This document shows positions 20,041 to 29,256 of a stretch of 64,000 nt of DNA, piece by piece. This stretch comes from Pseudohalioglobus sediminis (GTDB taxonomy: Bacteria; Pseudomonadota; Gammaproteobacteria; Pseudomonadales; Halieaceae): positions 372,001-436,000 of the forward strand of contig NZ_VTUX01000002.1 of the NCBI RefSeq assembly GCF_008370495.1, read 5' to 3'. Each line of letters begins with the position of its first letter. Within the stretch, counting starts at the first letter, position 1. The notes beneath the pieces are model-generated. The model was given only the letters and a program-made list of their open reading frames with translations. It did no database searches and had not been told where the DNA came from. A program made the translations under genes and the position numbers.

Positions 20041-20943
20041 TCAGGGGTCGTCGTAGCCCAGGCTGCGCAGGGCCCGTTCATCGTCGGACCAACCGCTCTT
20101 GACCTTGACCCACAGGCGCAGCATCACCTTGCAGTCGAACAGTCGCTCCATATCCTGTCGCGCTTCGGTACCGATGGAGCGCAGTCGACTGCCCTTGTCG
20201 CCGATGATGATTTTTTTCTGGCCGTTGCGCTCAACCAGGATCAGTGCTGAGATGTGTGCCACGTTATTCTCAAAGCCAAACTCCTCGATCTCCACCGTGA
20301 CCGCGTAAGGCAGTTCATCCCCGAGTTGGCGCATGATTTTTTCCCGCACGATCTCCGCAGCGAGAAAACGCTGGCTGCGGTCCGTGATCTGCTCTTCGGG
20401 AAAGAAAAATTCCGACTCGGGCAGGTATTTGCGGATCTCCTGTTCCAGGAGGTCTATGTTGCGCTGGCGCAAGGCCGACACCGGTATGATCGCCGCGAAA
20501 TCCCCGCGCTCGGCCAGTGACTGGAGGTGCGGCAACAGGCTGTTCTTGTCCTGCAACAGGTCAACCTTGTTTACCACCAGCAGCACTGGCCGGCCCGACT
20601 GCTGCACCTGCTCGAGCACCATCTGGTCTTCTTCTGTCCACGCTGTGCGATCTACCAGAAAAAGCACCAGGTCCACATCACGTATGGCGCTGCTGGCGGC
20701 GCGATTCATGAAGCGGTTTATCGCTTTTTCACCACCCTGGTGTAGCCCGGGCGTGTCGACAAAGATTATCTGGCAGCCACCCTCGGTCTTGATACCCAGG
20801 ACCTGGTGACGGGTGGTCTGTGGTTTGCGTGAGGTGATGCTGATTTTCTGGCCCAGCAGATAGTTCAACAGGGTCGACTTGCCCACGTTGGGTCTGCCAA
20901 CGATGGCGACGTAACCGCAGTGTTTAGTCTCTTCTTGGGACAC
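20041..20943 (-). CDS. era: GTPase Era
   Basis: Era is a GTPase that binds 16S rRNA near its 3' end and assists 30S assembly. The 300-residue product (E. coli 301) has G1 [10 protein letters not shown]3 DTPGLH and G4 NKVD. A C-terminal KH domain contains [15 protein letters not shown]. The start is taken as GTG at 20943, because this gives the family N-terminus; the open frame continues upstream out of frame within rnc. The gene overlaps rnc by 20 bases, so the two are translationally linked. Confidence 0.95.
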   Translation of the reverse strand: MSQEETKHCGYVAIVGRPNVGKSTLLNYLLGQKISITSRKPQTTRHQVLGIKTEGGCQIIFVDTPGLHQGGEKAINRFMNRAASSAIRDVDLVLFLVDRTAWTEEDQMVLEQVQQSGRPVLLVVNKVDLLQDKNSLLPHLQSLAERGDFAAIIPVSALRQRNIDLLEQEIRKYLPESEFFFPEEQITDRSQRFLAAEIVREKIMRQLGDELPYAVTVEIEEFGFENNVAHISALILVERNGQKKIIIGDKGSRLRSIGTEARQDMERLFDCKVMLRLWVKVKSGWSDDERALRSLGYDDP

Positions 20944-21619
20944 CCAGGCTCTCCAGTGCTTGGCCGGCAGCGGCCTGCTCGGCCTTGCGTCTGCTGCTGC
21001 CGGCACCCTCCACGACCATCTCGGGGCTGGTGAGTCGACAGGCAACCTGGAACTGCTGGTCATGATCGGCGCCGGTAGTGCCCAGCAGTTCGTAGTTGGG
21101 CAGTGGTCGACCGCGACCCTGCAGGTATTCCTGTAGCTGCGTCTTGGCGTCTTTATGCGCACTGGCAGGATCCAGATCCTCCAGGCGACCATCAAACCAG
21201 GTGTGTACACAGCGGCGGCAGGTTTCAGCGCCCGCGTCGAGCAGGATGGCCCCGGCAATGGCCTCCAGCGCATCGGCGAGTATGGACCCGCGGCGTTTGC
21301 CACCACTCTTGCGTTCACCGGTACCGAGCACAAGGTAGTCGCCGATATCCAGTTCGCGGGCAATCCTCGCCAGAGTATCTCCCTTGACCAGCGACGCGCG
21401 CATGCGGCTCAGTTCGCCCTCGCTGGCGCGCGCGAACTGGTGGTAAAGGGCCTCTGCGACAATGTGATTGATGATGGAGTCACCGAGAAACTCGAGGCGC
21501 TCATTGTTGCGGCCTCCCGCGCTGCGATGTGTCAACGCCAGTTCCAGCAAACCGGTGTCAGTGAACACATGGCCCAGGGCGCGCTGCAGGCGCCCGAGTT
21601 GCTGCTGGCGGTCCGTCAC
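20924..21619 (-). CDS. rnc: Ribonuclease III
   Basis: RNase III cleaves double-stranded RNA in rRNA and mRNA processing. The 231-residue product has the catalytic signature [14 protein letters not shown] (residues about 38-51), a second acidic cluster [14 protein letters not shown], and a C-terminal dsRNA-binding domain ([15 protein letters not shown]...[14 protein letters not shown]). The start is GTG at 21619, overlapping the DUF4845 gene stop by four bases (GTGA). Confidence 0.96.
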   Translation of the reverse strand: MTDRQQQLGRLQRALGHVFTDTGLLELALTHRSAGGRNNERLEFLGDSIINHIVAEALYHQFARASEGELSRMRASLVKGDTLARIARELDIGDYLVLGTGERKSGGKRRGSILADALEAIAGAILLDAGAETCRRCVHTWFDGRLEDLDPASAHKDAKTQLQEYLQGRGRPLPNYELLGTTGADHDQQFQVACRLTSPEMVVEGAGSSRRKAEQAAAGQALESLGVPRRD

Positions 21620-22002
21620 CTGGGCTCAGGCTTCCCCGCCTCGATCAGCAGGTCGTCGAACTTCATGACTGCGTCGATACGCCAGGCCAGCGGAACCCGC
21701 GCTTCATACCGGGCATCGATGTAGGTGACACCCTTCTCCCGATAGATATCCACGTCGCCGACCTTCAGGGCATAAATCTGGTTGGTGTTGAACAGGCGAT
21801 CGATGCGCCGTCTGACCTGGCCCACGGTGGTGCTGCCCGGTTCGTGCTCATCCGCCACAGTCTGGACAATGTTTTTGACCGACGTGTATTCGAAGTAATG
21901 CGGGACCATCTTTACAAAGCACATAACGTAAAAACCGGCCATGATGGCGATGATCAACATGCCCGGAATGGACATCCCCCTCTGACGCTGCGGTGTGCGC
22001 AT
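21616..22002 (-). CDS. DUF4845 single-span membrane protein
   Basis: The 128-residue protein has a short basic N-terminus, one membrane helix (IPGMLIIAIMAGFYVMCFVKM, about residues 12-32) and a soluble domain of about 95 residues on the far side. DUF4845 proteins are typically encoded between lepB and rnc, exactly as here. Their function is unknown. It overlaps rnc by four bases and follows lepB by 27 bases. Confidence 0.85.
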   Translation of the reverse strand: MRTPQRQRGMSIPGMLIIAIMAGFYVMCFVKMVPHYFEYTSVKNIVQTVADEHEPGSTTVGQVRRRIDRLFNTNQIYALKVGDVDIYREKGVTYIDARYEARVPLAWRIDAVMKFDDLLIEAGKPEPR

Positions 22003-22029
22003 ATCCCTGTCTCCCCTGACTGTCTTATA

Positions 22030-22878
22030 TCATTCTATGGCGCCAACGCGGCTGAAGCTGGGCAGGCTGAAGAATGAGTCCCAGTGCATCCATACCGCGA
22101 AGGCCTTGCCTACTATATCCTTTTCCGGGACCTGACCCCAAATACGTGAATCCGCGCTGTTGTCGCGATTATCGCCCATCATGAAGTAGTGTCCGGGCTT
22201 CACCACCACCGAGAAGTTCAGTGGCCGTCTGGCGTCGTTGACCTGCATCATGAAGCTGGCATCGCCCAGTACTTCCTGGCCCATGCGATAGCGACCATTG
22301 GGGCCTGGCACCACAGCCACCTCTTCATGAGCTACCGCTTCACCATTCACGTAAAGACGTTTGTTGCGATAGGACACCGTATCCCCGGGGAGACCAATCA
22401 CCCGCTTGATATAATAGGTGTCATTCATGTGTGGCGGGAAAAACACCATCACATCTCCGCGCTGGGGTTCGTTCAGGTCCAGTACCTTGGTACGAGTGAC
22501 CGGGAGGCGAAGACCATAGGTATACTTGTTGACCAGTATATAGTCGCCCACCTGCAGGGTCGGCACCATGGACGAGGATGGAATCTGGAAAGGTTCGACC
22601 ATGAAGGAGCGCAGTACGAATACCACGAACAACACCGGGAAAAACGAGCGCGCGTATTCAACGACCAGGGGCTCCCTGGCACTGTCCTTCACCCTGGCTG
22701 CGTACTGTTGTTCCTGGGGGTTGCCCTCCTGGTCCCAGTTCGGGTATTGCTGCTGCAGATCGGCAATGGTCTGTTTACGCCCGGGGGCCAGAAACAAGGT
22801 ATCGAGCAGCCAAATGAGCCCGGAGCCGGCCACGAGAATGACCAGTATCAACGGAAAATCTATTGTTACCCCACCCAT
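22030..22878 (-). CDS. lepB: Signal peptidase I
   Basis: LepB cleaves signal peptides of Sec and Tat substrates in the inner membrane. The 282-residue product has an N-terminal hydrophobic helix (about 5-25) and a second around 80-98. The catalytic Ser lies in IPSSSMVPTLQVGD, the catalytic Lys block is IKRVIGLPGD, and box E is GDNRDNSADSRIWG. The ATG overlaps the lepA stop by one base (TAATG). The lepA-lepB pair is the conserved order. Confidence 0.96.
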   Translation of the reverse strand: MGGVTIDFPLILVILVAGSGLIWLLDTLFLAPGRKQTIADLQQQYPNWDQEGNPQEQQYAARVKDSAREPLVVEYARSFFPVLFVVFVLRSFMVEPFQIPSSSMVPTLQVGDYILVNKYTYGLRLPVTRTKVLDLNEPQRGDVMVFFPPHMNDTYYIKRVIGLPGDTVSYRNKRLYVNGEAVAHEEVAVVPGPNGRYRMGQEVLGDASFMMQVNDARRPLNFSVVVKPGHYFMMGDNRDNSADSRIWGQVPEKDIVGKAFAVWMHWDSFFSLPSFSRVGAIE

Positions 22879-24677
22879 TAACCGTCCACCTTCAGCACCG
22901 CCAGAAACGCTGACTGGGGTATTTCAACCCGTCCCACCTGTTTCATACGCTTCTTCCCTTCTTTCTGCTTCTCCAGCAACTTCTTCTTGCGGGTGGCGTC
23001 GCCGCCATAACATTTCGCCGTCACGTTCTTGCGCAGCGCCTTGACCGTGGTACGGGCCACGATCTTGCCTCCCACCGCGGCCTGGATCGCCACATCAAAC
23101 ATTTGCCTGGGGATCAGCTCTTTCATCTTTTCGGTCAGCGCGCGCCCGCGATACTGGACATGATCGCGATGCACGATCACTGCCAGCGCATCGACCCGCT
23201 CGCCATTGATCAGCACATCCAGGCGTGACAGGGCTGCCGCCTCGAAGCGCTCGAAGCTGTAGTCCAGGGATGCATAACCACGGCTGACGGACTTCAGCCT
23301 GTCGAAGAAATCCAGCACGACTTCCGCCATGGGAATGTCATAGGTCACCTGTACCTGGGCGCCAAGGAACTGCATATCCACCTGGGCACCGCGCTTTTCC
23401 ACACAAAGGGTAATGACATTACCCAGGTAATCCTGCGGCACCAGGATATTGCAGCGAGCGATCGGTTCGCGCATTTCCTCGATATCAGCCACATCGGGCA
23501 GTTTCGACGGGTTGTCGACCTTGATCACATCACCGTTCTTCTTGACCACCTCGTAGATAACCGTCGGTGCGGTGGTGATCAGGTCGAGATCGTACTCGCG
23601 TTCCAGCCGCTCCTGGATGATCTCCATATGCAGCATGCCCAGAAAGCCGCAGCGGAAACCAAAACCCAGCGCGTCAGAAGTCTCGGGCTCGTAGAACAGC
23701 GAGGCGTCATTCAGCGTGAGTTTGCCAAGCGCGTCGCGAAAATCCTCGTAATCGTCCGAGGAGATAGTGAAAATGCCGGCGTATACCTGCGGCTTGACGG
23801 TTTTGAATCCCGGCAAAGCGGGTACGTCGGGGCTCTTGTCGTGCACCAGGGTGTCGCCCACCGGCGCACCGTGAATATCCTTGATGCCAGCGACAACAAA
23901 GCCTACCTCGCCGGCCTGGAGGCAATCGCGTTCCTGCCTCTTGGGGGTGAAAATACCGACGCTGTCGACCTGGTGCGCCTTGCCTATCGATTTGGCGACG
24001 ATTTTGTCCCGTTTGCGCAATACACCCTGTTTCACGCGCACCAGGGACACCACGCCCAGGTAGTTGTCGAACCAGGAGTCGATAATCAGTGCCTGCAACG
24101 GGGCATCGCGGTCGCCCTCTGGTGGCGGGATAGACTCAACCAGGTACTCCAGCGCATCCTCTATACCCAGGCCTGACTTGGCGCTGACCGGGCACGCCTC
24201 GGTGGCGTCAATGCCGATAATCTCCTCGATCTCCTGCTTCACCCGATCAGGATCCGCCTGCGGCAGGTCCATCTTGTTGAGTATGGGCAAGACTTCCAGC
24301 CCCTGCTCGATGGCGGTGTAGCAGTTGGCCACGGACTGGGCTTCCACACCCTGCCCCGCATCGACCACCAGCAAGGCGCCCTCGCAGGCGGCCAGGGAGC
24401 GGGACACCTCGTAGGAAAAATCCACGTGGCCAGGTGTGTCGATGAAATTCAGCTGATAGATCTCGCCATTGCGGGCTGGATAGTCGAGGGTGACGCTCTG
24501 GGCCTTGATGGTGATGCCCCGCTCGCGCTCGATGTCCATGGAATCGAGTACCTGCTCGTCCATCTCGCGATCAGAGAGCCCGCCACAGTGCTGTATGAAA
24601 CGGTCGGCCAACGTCGACTTGCCATGGTCGATGTGGGCGATGATGGAAAAATTCCGAATGTGTTGGAGATCGCTCAA
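22878..24677 (-). CDS. lepA: Elongation factor 4 (LepA), ribosome back-translocation GTPase
   Basis: LepA is an EF-G-like translational GTPase. The product shows G1 AHIDHGKST, the switch/G2 region with RGITIKAQ, G3 DTPGHVDF and G4 NKMD, followed by domains II and III, the family C-terminal domain and a basic tail. I choose a TTG start at 24677, which gives the family N-terminus ([12 protein letters not shown] after Met) and 599 residues, the E. coli length. An ATG at 24707 would add ten residues and has no better ribosome-binding site, so the start is uncertain. Confidence 0.93.
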   Translation of the reverse strand: MSDLQHIRNFSIIAHIDHGKSTLADRFIQHCGGLSDREMDEQVLDSMDIERERGITIKAQSVTLDYPARNGEIYQLNFIDTPGHVDFSYEVSRSLAACEGALLVVDAGQGVEAQSVANCYTAIEQGLEVLPILNKMDLPQADPDRVKQEIEEIIGIDATEACPVSAKSGLGIEDALEYLVESIPPPEGDRDAPLQALIIDSWFDNYLGVVSLVRVKQGVLRKRDKIVAKSIGKAHQVDSVGIFTPKRQERDCLQAGEVGFVVAGIKDIHGAPVGDTLVHDKSPDVPALPGFKTVKPQVYAGIFTISSDDYEDFRDALGKLTLNDASLFYEPETSDALGFGFRCGFLGMLHMEIIQERLEREYDLDLITTAPTVIYEVVKKNGDVIKVDNPSKLPDVADIEEMREPIARCNILVPQDYLGNVITLCVEKRGAQVDMQFLGAQVQVTYDIPMAEVVLDFFDRLKSVSRGYASLDYSFERFEAAALSRLDVLINGERVDALAVIVHRDHVQYRGRALTEKMKELIPRQMFDVAIQAAVGGKIVARTTVKALRKNVTAKCYGGDATRKKKLLEKQKEGKKRMKQVGRVEIPQSAFLAVLKVDG

Positions 24678-24790
24678 TGCTTGGGTCCAGACAAAATAAG
24701 GCGGCACTCATTGAGGGCCGCCAAAAAACGCCGGATTGTACCTGAAAGCGCCCGCTGCGGCTATCGCCACACCCTGGCGCGTCGCCGGCT

Positions 24791-24832
24791 GCGCGTCCCG
24801 GACTGCGCGTCCCGGACTGCGCGTCCCGGACT
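24791..24832. repeat. Three perfect 14-bp tandem repeats between mucD and lepA
   Basis: The unit GCGCGTCCCGGACT is present three times without mismatch at 24791-24804, 24805-24818 and 24819-24832. It lies in the non-coding gap between the mucD stop (24845) and lepA (24677). Each unit is GC-rich and contains the near-palindrome GTCCCGGAC. It may be a replication-slippage product or a small regulatory/terminating structure; nothing in the sequence decides this. Confidence 0.85.
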
Positions 24833-24844
24833 CAGCCTGCAGGA

Positions 24845-26248
24845 CTAGTCGGGCAACTTGATCCCGATGAACATGGGCGAGCCCCGGCGCATGAGGCGCA
24901 GCGGCACGGAACTGCCCCCGCGCAATTTCTCTTCTGCCTGTTCAAACGCATCGACAGACTTGACCGGGGAATTGCCCACCAGGGTAATGATATCGCCAGG
25001 CCGGATACCCGCCTCGGCAGCCGGTGAGCCCGGCACAACCTCGCGCACCTGCACGCCGCCGGACAGGCTCCAGCGCTCCAGTTGCTCCTGCGGCGCCTCG
25101 GCCACAATCACACCCAGCTTGCCGCCCTGGCCCTCGGCGCTGTCGCCGCCGCGCAAGCTGAAGCTGTCATCCGCATTCAGGCCCCCTACTTCCACCTTGA
25201 TAGTCTTGCGCTTTTTATCGCGCATGATTTCTACGGGCACACGTGAACCCGGTGCAATCAGGCCGACCACGTGAGGCAGGTGGGATGAGGTGGGAATGTC
25301 CTTGCCATCAAAGCGAACGATAACGTCGCCCTCGCGCAGGCCAGCATCGTCAGCGGGCCCGTCCTCGGCCACCTGTACCACCAGCGCACCGCGCGGGCGA
25401 TCGAGACCAAAAGACTCTGCCAGGTTCTTGTCCACATCCTGGATAGTCACACCCAGCCAGCCGCGTGTCACTTTGCCGTCTGCTTTCAGCTGATCAACGA
25501 CATTGCGCACCACGCTCACCGGAATCGCGAAAGACAGCCCGATAGAACCGCCACTGCGGGTAAATATCTGTGAGTTCACTCCGACCACCTCGCCGGCCAG
25601 ATTGAAGAGCGGACCGCCTGAGTTGCCGGGATTGATCGCCACGTCAGTCTGGATAAACGGCACGTAGTTCTCGTTGTTCTCCGTGGGCAGGCTGCGCCCC
25701 TTGGCCGAGACAATACCCGCAGTAACGGAATAATCGAGGCCGAACGGCGAACCGATTGCCAGCACCCATTCACCCACTTCAAGCTCGTCGTTTTTAGCGA
25801 GCCGCAGGGTGGGCAGATCTTCGGCATCAATTTTCAACAACGCGAGGTCTGATCGCGGGTCGGTGCCAATCACCTCCGCTTCGAACTCGCGGCGGTCGCT
25901 CAGGCGCACCAGCACACTGTCGGCGCCTTCCACCACGTGATTGTTGGTGACGATATAACCGTCACCGGAAATGACAAATCCGGAACCCATGCCCATACGC
26001 TGGTGAGGTGCCGGTGGTGCACCGCGGAATTCAAAGAAACGTCGCAGGTACTCGGGAATCTCCTCCGGCCCCGGCTGGCCACTGCCCGGCCTGGGCCCGC
26101 TGGCCTCGACGATAATCTTCACCACGGCGGGCGAACTTTGCTTGACGATATTGCGAAAATCGGGAAGTTCAGCGGCCCTGACCTGCAGGGCGCAGAGCAC
26201 GGTGATGCCAAAAACCAGTACGGAGGTCAATCGTGTCAATACAGTCAT
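24845..26248 (-). CDS. mucD: Periplasmic serine endoprotease DegP/MucD-like
   Basis: The 467-residue secreted Do-family protease/chaperone has a signal peptide ending near Val-Arg-Ala-Ala. It has a trypsin-like domain with His in VTNNHVVEG, Asp in RSDLALLKID and Ser in INPGNSGGPLF, and two C-terminal PDZ domains. It sits directly after rseC in the sigma-E operon, as mucD does in Pseudomonas, where it removes misfolded envelope proteins and dampens the stress signal. The ATG at 26248 is preferred over a TTG four codons earlier. The 41-base gap after rseC is compatible with co-transcription. Confidence 0.93.
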   Translation of the reverse strand: MTVLTRLTSVLVFGITVLCALQVRAAELPDFRNIVKQSSPAVVKIIVEASGPRPGSGQPGPEEIPEYLRRFFEFRGAPPAPHQRMGMGSGFVISGDGYIVTNNHVVEGADSVLVRLSDRREFEAEVIGTDPRSDLALLKIDAEDLPTLRLAKNDELEVGEWVLAIGSPFGLDYSVTAGIVSAKGRSLPTENNENYVPFIQTDVAINPGNSGGPLFNLAGEVVGVNSQIFTRSGGSIGLSFAIPVSVVRNVVDQLKADGKVTRGWLGVTIQDVDKNLAESFGLDRPRGALVVQVAEDGPADDAGLREGDVIVRFDGKDIPTSSHLPHVVGLIAPGSRVPVEIMRDKKRKTIKVEVGGLNADDSFSLRGGDSAEGQGGKLGVIVAEAPQEQLERWSLSGGVQVREVVPGSPAAEAGIRPGDIITLVGNSPVKSVDAFEQAEEKLRGGSSVPLRLMRRGSPMFIGIKLPD

Positions 26249-26288
26249 TCCAGCGTCCAATCAGCTTGAGTTGTTACTGCCGGCCGGT

Positions 26289-26765
26289 TCAGCCGACGTG
26301 TAGAGCCTGCACGCGGCGGTGCAGAATACCTTCCAGTGTCGGTTGCAGGGAGTCGTCGTTGCGGTGCCGGTGTGCGTGGGCCCGCACCAGCATGAAGCCG
26401 GCGACAAATCCCGCTACCGCGCCCAGCGCCGCGCCAAGATCGGCGTTGGCTGCAACCCAGGTACTACCGAAGAATGCCCCCGCGAGCATAAGCAGCAGCG
26501 GCAGGATATAGACGATCAGCGAGCCTCGAAGAATGACATCTTCCGGAATGGCTATGCGCACCTCGTCGTCCACCGCGCAATCGCTGGCAGCGACCTTGCC
26601 GGGCAGCACGCGTATCAGCGAGCGATGCCCGTCGGATATCCGGTTGAGCAGGCCATGACCACAGCCCTTCTGCGCGGCACAGGCACCACAGGTCGACTGC
26701 CGGATGGTTTCGACCCAGACACTGTCGGCCTCCACTGCCACCACTCGTCCCGTTTCCAACAACAC
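26289..26765 (-). CDS. rseC: RseC/MucC-family membrane protein
   Basis: The 158-residue inner-membrane protein has an N-terminal cysteine motif (CGACAAQKGCG, residues about 26-36), an OB-like region, and two hydrophobic helices near residues 80-115. RseC/MucC proteins are encoded in sigma-E operons and modulate the stress pathway; in E. coli RseC also belongs to the SoxR-reducing system. The start is GTG at 26765, one base after the rseB stop. Assignment rests on motif plus position. Confidence 0.88.
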   Translation of the reverse strand: MLLETGRVVAVEADSVWVETIRQSTCGACAAQKGCGHGLLNRISDGHRSLIRVLPGKVAASDCAVDDEVRIAIPEDVILRGSLIVYILPLLLMLAGAFFGSTWVAANADLGAALGAVAGFVAGFMLVRAHAHRHRNDDSLQPTLEGILHRRVQALHVG

Positions 26766-26766
26766 G

Positions 26767-27723
26767 TCAGCGTACCCACCTTACCGAATCGGCCACCATT
26801 CTAGCGGTGTTGACCGGCACTTCGCCAACCACGGTAATCAACAGCGGCGAACCGGTGAGGCTCAGGCCGCGGCTGTAGGATGTGGTGCTGCCCTCGCGCA
26901 CAAGGCCCTCTCCGGGACGGATCTCCCGGTCCAGGACTTCAACGAACACAGAAAACACGGCCAGGCCATCGGTAAAGGTCTTGCGTCCGGCATTCGCCGG
27001 CTCGCTGGCGGTGGCCACAAAGCCCTGCGGCAACCAACCCAGGCGCCATCCCTGTGGCAGTCGCGCCGGTTGCTGCACGGCGCCCGGGGCCGGGTGCTCG
27101 GCCTCGTGCACGACATTGATATCGACACCTTCGGGAACGCGCTTGTTATAGGAAATCTCGGCGAACTGGAACTGCTCCAGGACCCGGTTGCCACGACCCA
27201 GTGTCGTTGTCTTGAGCAACAGGCCGGTCTTGCGATCGAGATCCATGGCATAGCCGTAGCGATACATGTCGCGAGGGCTGATCAGCACCCTCACCGCCTT
27301 GCGACCGGCCACGCGCTCGCCGTCTGTCACCTGGAAGCGGTATTGCGCGGCGACGCCACAATACCCGCCATCAATCTGGTTGCTCAGCCGCAGCAGCTTG
27401 TGTCCGGGGTGTACGCAGTCCAGGGGATGCTCAGGACGCACTATTTGTGCGCCCTGCCCCGTCAGCTGGGTCAAGCGCTCGGAGCTGGTATCACCGGTGA
27501 CGGAGTGGGACACCTGCATGACCTGCATGTCCATGTCGCCACGCTGGTAGGTGACCACACCGTGATAGCTGACTTCGTGCACGCTGCGGGACATCCTGTC
27601 CAGCCACTCCAGTGCTTCACGGTCTACTTCGGGACAGGTGTCAGCGCTGGCCGCTGCGGACAGCAACAGGGTGATGGCAAAAAACGCTCCACGCACCGCG
27701 CCGATGTTGGGCAAAACTGGCAT
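26767..27723 (-). CDS. rseB: Sigma-E regulatory periplasmic protein RseB/MucB
   Basis: The 318-residue protein carries a signal peptide (to about residue 27, ending SAAASA). A large N-terminal LolA-like domain (ALEWLDRMSRSVHEVSYHGVVTYQRG...) and a smaller C-terminal domain follow. RseB binds the periplasmic part of RseA and protects it from DegS cleavage until lipopolysaccharide or lipid signals release it. The ATG at 27723 follows the rseA stop by 7 bases. Confidence 0.92.
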   Translation of the reverse strand: MPVLPNIGAVRGAFFAITLLLSAAASADTCPEVDREALEWLDRMSRSVHEVSYHGVVTYQRGDMDMQVMQVSHSVTGDTSSERLTQLTGQGAQIVRPEHPLDCVHPGHKLLRLSNQIDGGYCGVAAQYRFQVTDGERVAGRKAVRVLISPRDMYRYGYAMDLDRKTGLLLKTTTLGRGNRVLEQFQFAEISYNKRVPEGVDINVVHEAEHPAPGAVQQPARLPQGWRLGWLPQGFVATASEPANAGRKTFTDGLAVFSVFVEVLDREIRPGEGLVREGSTTSYSRGLSLTGSPLLITVVGEVPVNTARMVADSVRWVR

Positions 27724-27730
27724 GCGCTGC

Positions 27731-28324
27731 TTACTCGCGTATTTCCGGGACGCGGGCAAAAGGAATCAGACCGTGCGGCGAATTCAGGGCGGCGTGCTCC
27801 GCGTGTTCCTGCATATACATCTGCATACGCTGGCGCGCCAGCTCCTTGTATGCGGTGCGCGCAGCCGGCTCCAGCACGGGCACCGCCTCAGTTCCGTAGC
27901 TGGCCTGCACTGTGGTCGCCCCGAGGCTGTTGACCATGCCTACCGGCGATACCCCGCCACCGGCGAACGCATTGGCGCCCTGGGGATCGGCGCCCAGCTG
28001 CGACAGTTGCTGCCCGCCGATCACCACGGTTGCGGCCACTGAGGCGGCCACTGCGAAACTGGCAACAGGGCGAAACAGTCTCTCACGCAACGAGGGCTTT
28101 GCGGCCGGCTCGGTGGCGATTGCCTCGCGTACGCGGGCCGAAATATCCAGCTGCATGTGACTTACGTCCTGGCCAGCCATGACCGAGCGCACGGCGTTAT
28201 AGCGAACCCAGGTTGATCGCAGCTCGGCATCGCCATCCAGCTTTTTTAGCAGACGCTGCAGTTCCAGCTCATTGGCCTCGTCGTCCATTAACGCTGAAAG
28301 CGATTCCCGCAATTGCTCACTCAT
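27731..28324 (-). CDS. rseA: Anti-sigma-E factor RseA/MucA
   Basis: The 197-residue single-span membrane protein has a cytoplasmic N-terminal RseA domain (ESLSALMDDEANELELQRLL, STWVRYNAVRSVM) that sequesters RpoE. The membrane helix is near residues 88-105 (FAVAASVAATVVIG), and a periplasmic tail would be cut by DegS-type proteases. The ATG at 28324 has a good GGAGGAAC ribosome-binding site. It is the second gene of the rpoE operon. Confidence 0.92.
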   Translation of the reverse strand: MSEQLRESLSALMDDEANELELQRLLKKLDGDAELRSTWVRYNAVRSVMAGQDVSHMQLDISARVREAIATEPAAKPSLRERLFRPVASFAVAASVAATVVIGGQQLSQLGADPQGANAFAGGGVSPVGMVNSLGATTVQASYGTEAVPVLEPAARTAYKELARQRMQMYMQEHAEHAALNSPHGLIPFARVPEIRE

Positions 28325-28409
28325 TGTTGTTCCTCCGCACCGGGTGCGTTTACTTGTTTCAACGCAGGGCCTGCAATCACCCCGCTTGATAATCGACACG
28401 CCCAGGGCG

Positions 28410-28988
28410 CTAACCGTCGATCTGTTCTCTTACCTTGGTGTCTATGGCCTCACGCGCGCGGAATATTCGCGAGCGCACCGTACCAACCGGACAATCCATG
28501 ATTTCGGCGATGTCCTCATAACTGAGACCATCAAACTCGCGCAAAGTTACCGCACTGCGCAGGTCATCAGGCAAATCCCTTATCGCGGCCTCCACAACCT
28601 CTTTTAACTCGGCCCCGAACAGTGCATTTTCCGGCGATTCGATATCCCGCAGTGCACTGCCGCCTTCGTAATACTCGGCATCCTCCACTTCCACGTCGGA
28701 ACCAGGGGGGCGCCGCGAGCGCGAAACCAGGTGATTTTTCGCCGTATTCACAGCAATCCGGTATAACCAGGTATAGAACTGACTGTCACCGCGAAACCTG
28801 GGCAGGGCGCGATAGGCCTTGATAAAGGCTTCCTGTGCGACATCCTGTACTTCATCGGCGTCGTGTACATAGCGACCAATGAGACTGAAAATCTTGTGCT
28901 GGTATTTCAGCACCAGCATGTCAAATGCTCTCGAGTCGCCTTGTTGTACTCTGGCGACGAGCTGCTGGTCCGTTTCGGCAGCCGTCAC
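28410..28988 (-). CDS. rpoE: RNA polymerase sigma-E factor (AlgU type)
   Basis: The 192-residue ECF sigma factor directs transcription of envelope-stress genes. Region 2 (FDMLVLKYQHKIFSLIGRY...DVAQEAFIKAYRAL...FYTWLYRIAVNTAKNHL) and region 4 (LREFDGLSYEDIAEIM, VGTVRSRIFRARE) are nearly canonical. The start is GTG at 28988. The product and gene order rpoE-rseA-rseB-rseC-mucD match Pseudomonas algU-mucABCD. A plausible sigma-E-type promoter lies upstream (29051-29078), consistent with autoregulation. Confidence 0.96.
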   Translation of the reverse strand: MTAAETDQQLVARVQQGDSRAFDMLVLKYQHKIFSLIGRYVHDADEVQDVAQEAFIKAYRALPRFRGDSQFYTWLYRIAVNTAKNHLVSRSRRPPGSDVEVEDAEYYEGGSALRDIESPENALFGAELKEVVEAAIRDLPDDLRSAVTLREFDGLSYEDIAEIMDCPVGTVRSRIFRAREAIDTKVREQIDG

Positions 28989-29050
28989 GCCCCTAACCCC
29001 TCCGTGGCCAACGGCATTGCTGCGCTGACTCTGCTCTCGTATCCGCCAAC

Positions 29051-29078
29051 ATAGACCGCAAGGACGTGCCTGAGTTCA
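29051..29078 (-). promoter_or_regulatory. Putative sigma-E-dependent autoregulatory promoter of rpoE
   Basis: On the minus strand TGAACTC (GAACTC at 29072-29077) is followed after 16 bases by TCTAT (29051-29055). Sigma-E promoters have a GAACTT -35 element, about 16 bases of spacing and a TCTGA/TCAAA-like -10 element, so the match is good at -35 and partial at -10. The predicted transcript would have an untranslated leader of about 55 bases before the GTG at 28988. The surrounding region (28989-29256) separates rpoE from the divergent nadB and holds no gene. Confidence 0.45.
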
Positions 29079-29256
29079 CTGACAACGGGAAAGTTGTGGG
29101 AAAGTGCGAAAAAGTGCCGCGATGCAGACCACACGGTGGTGATTCCTTGTTCAGGCGGAAGTCGTAATAATTGACTTCCAGGGTGATGTTCAGTGGCGCT
29201 AAGTTGTTGAGCCATATAATATATTTGACTCCCCACAGCGGCAAGCGAAGAGGCCC

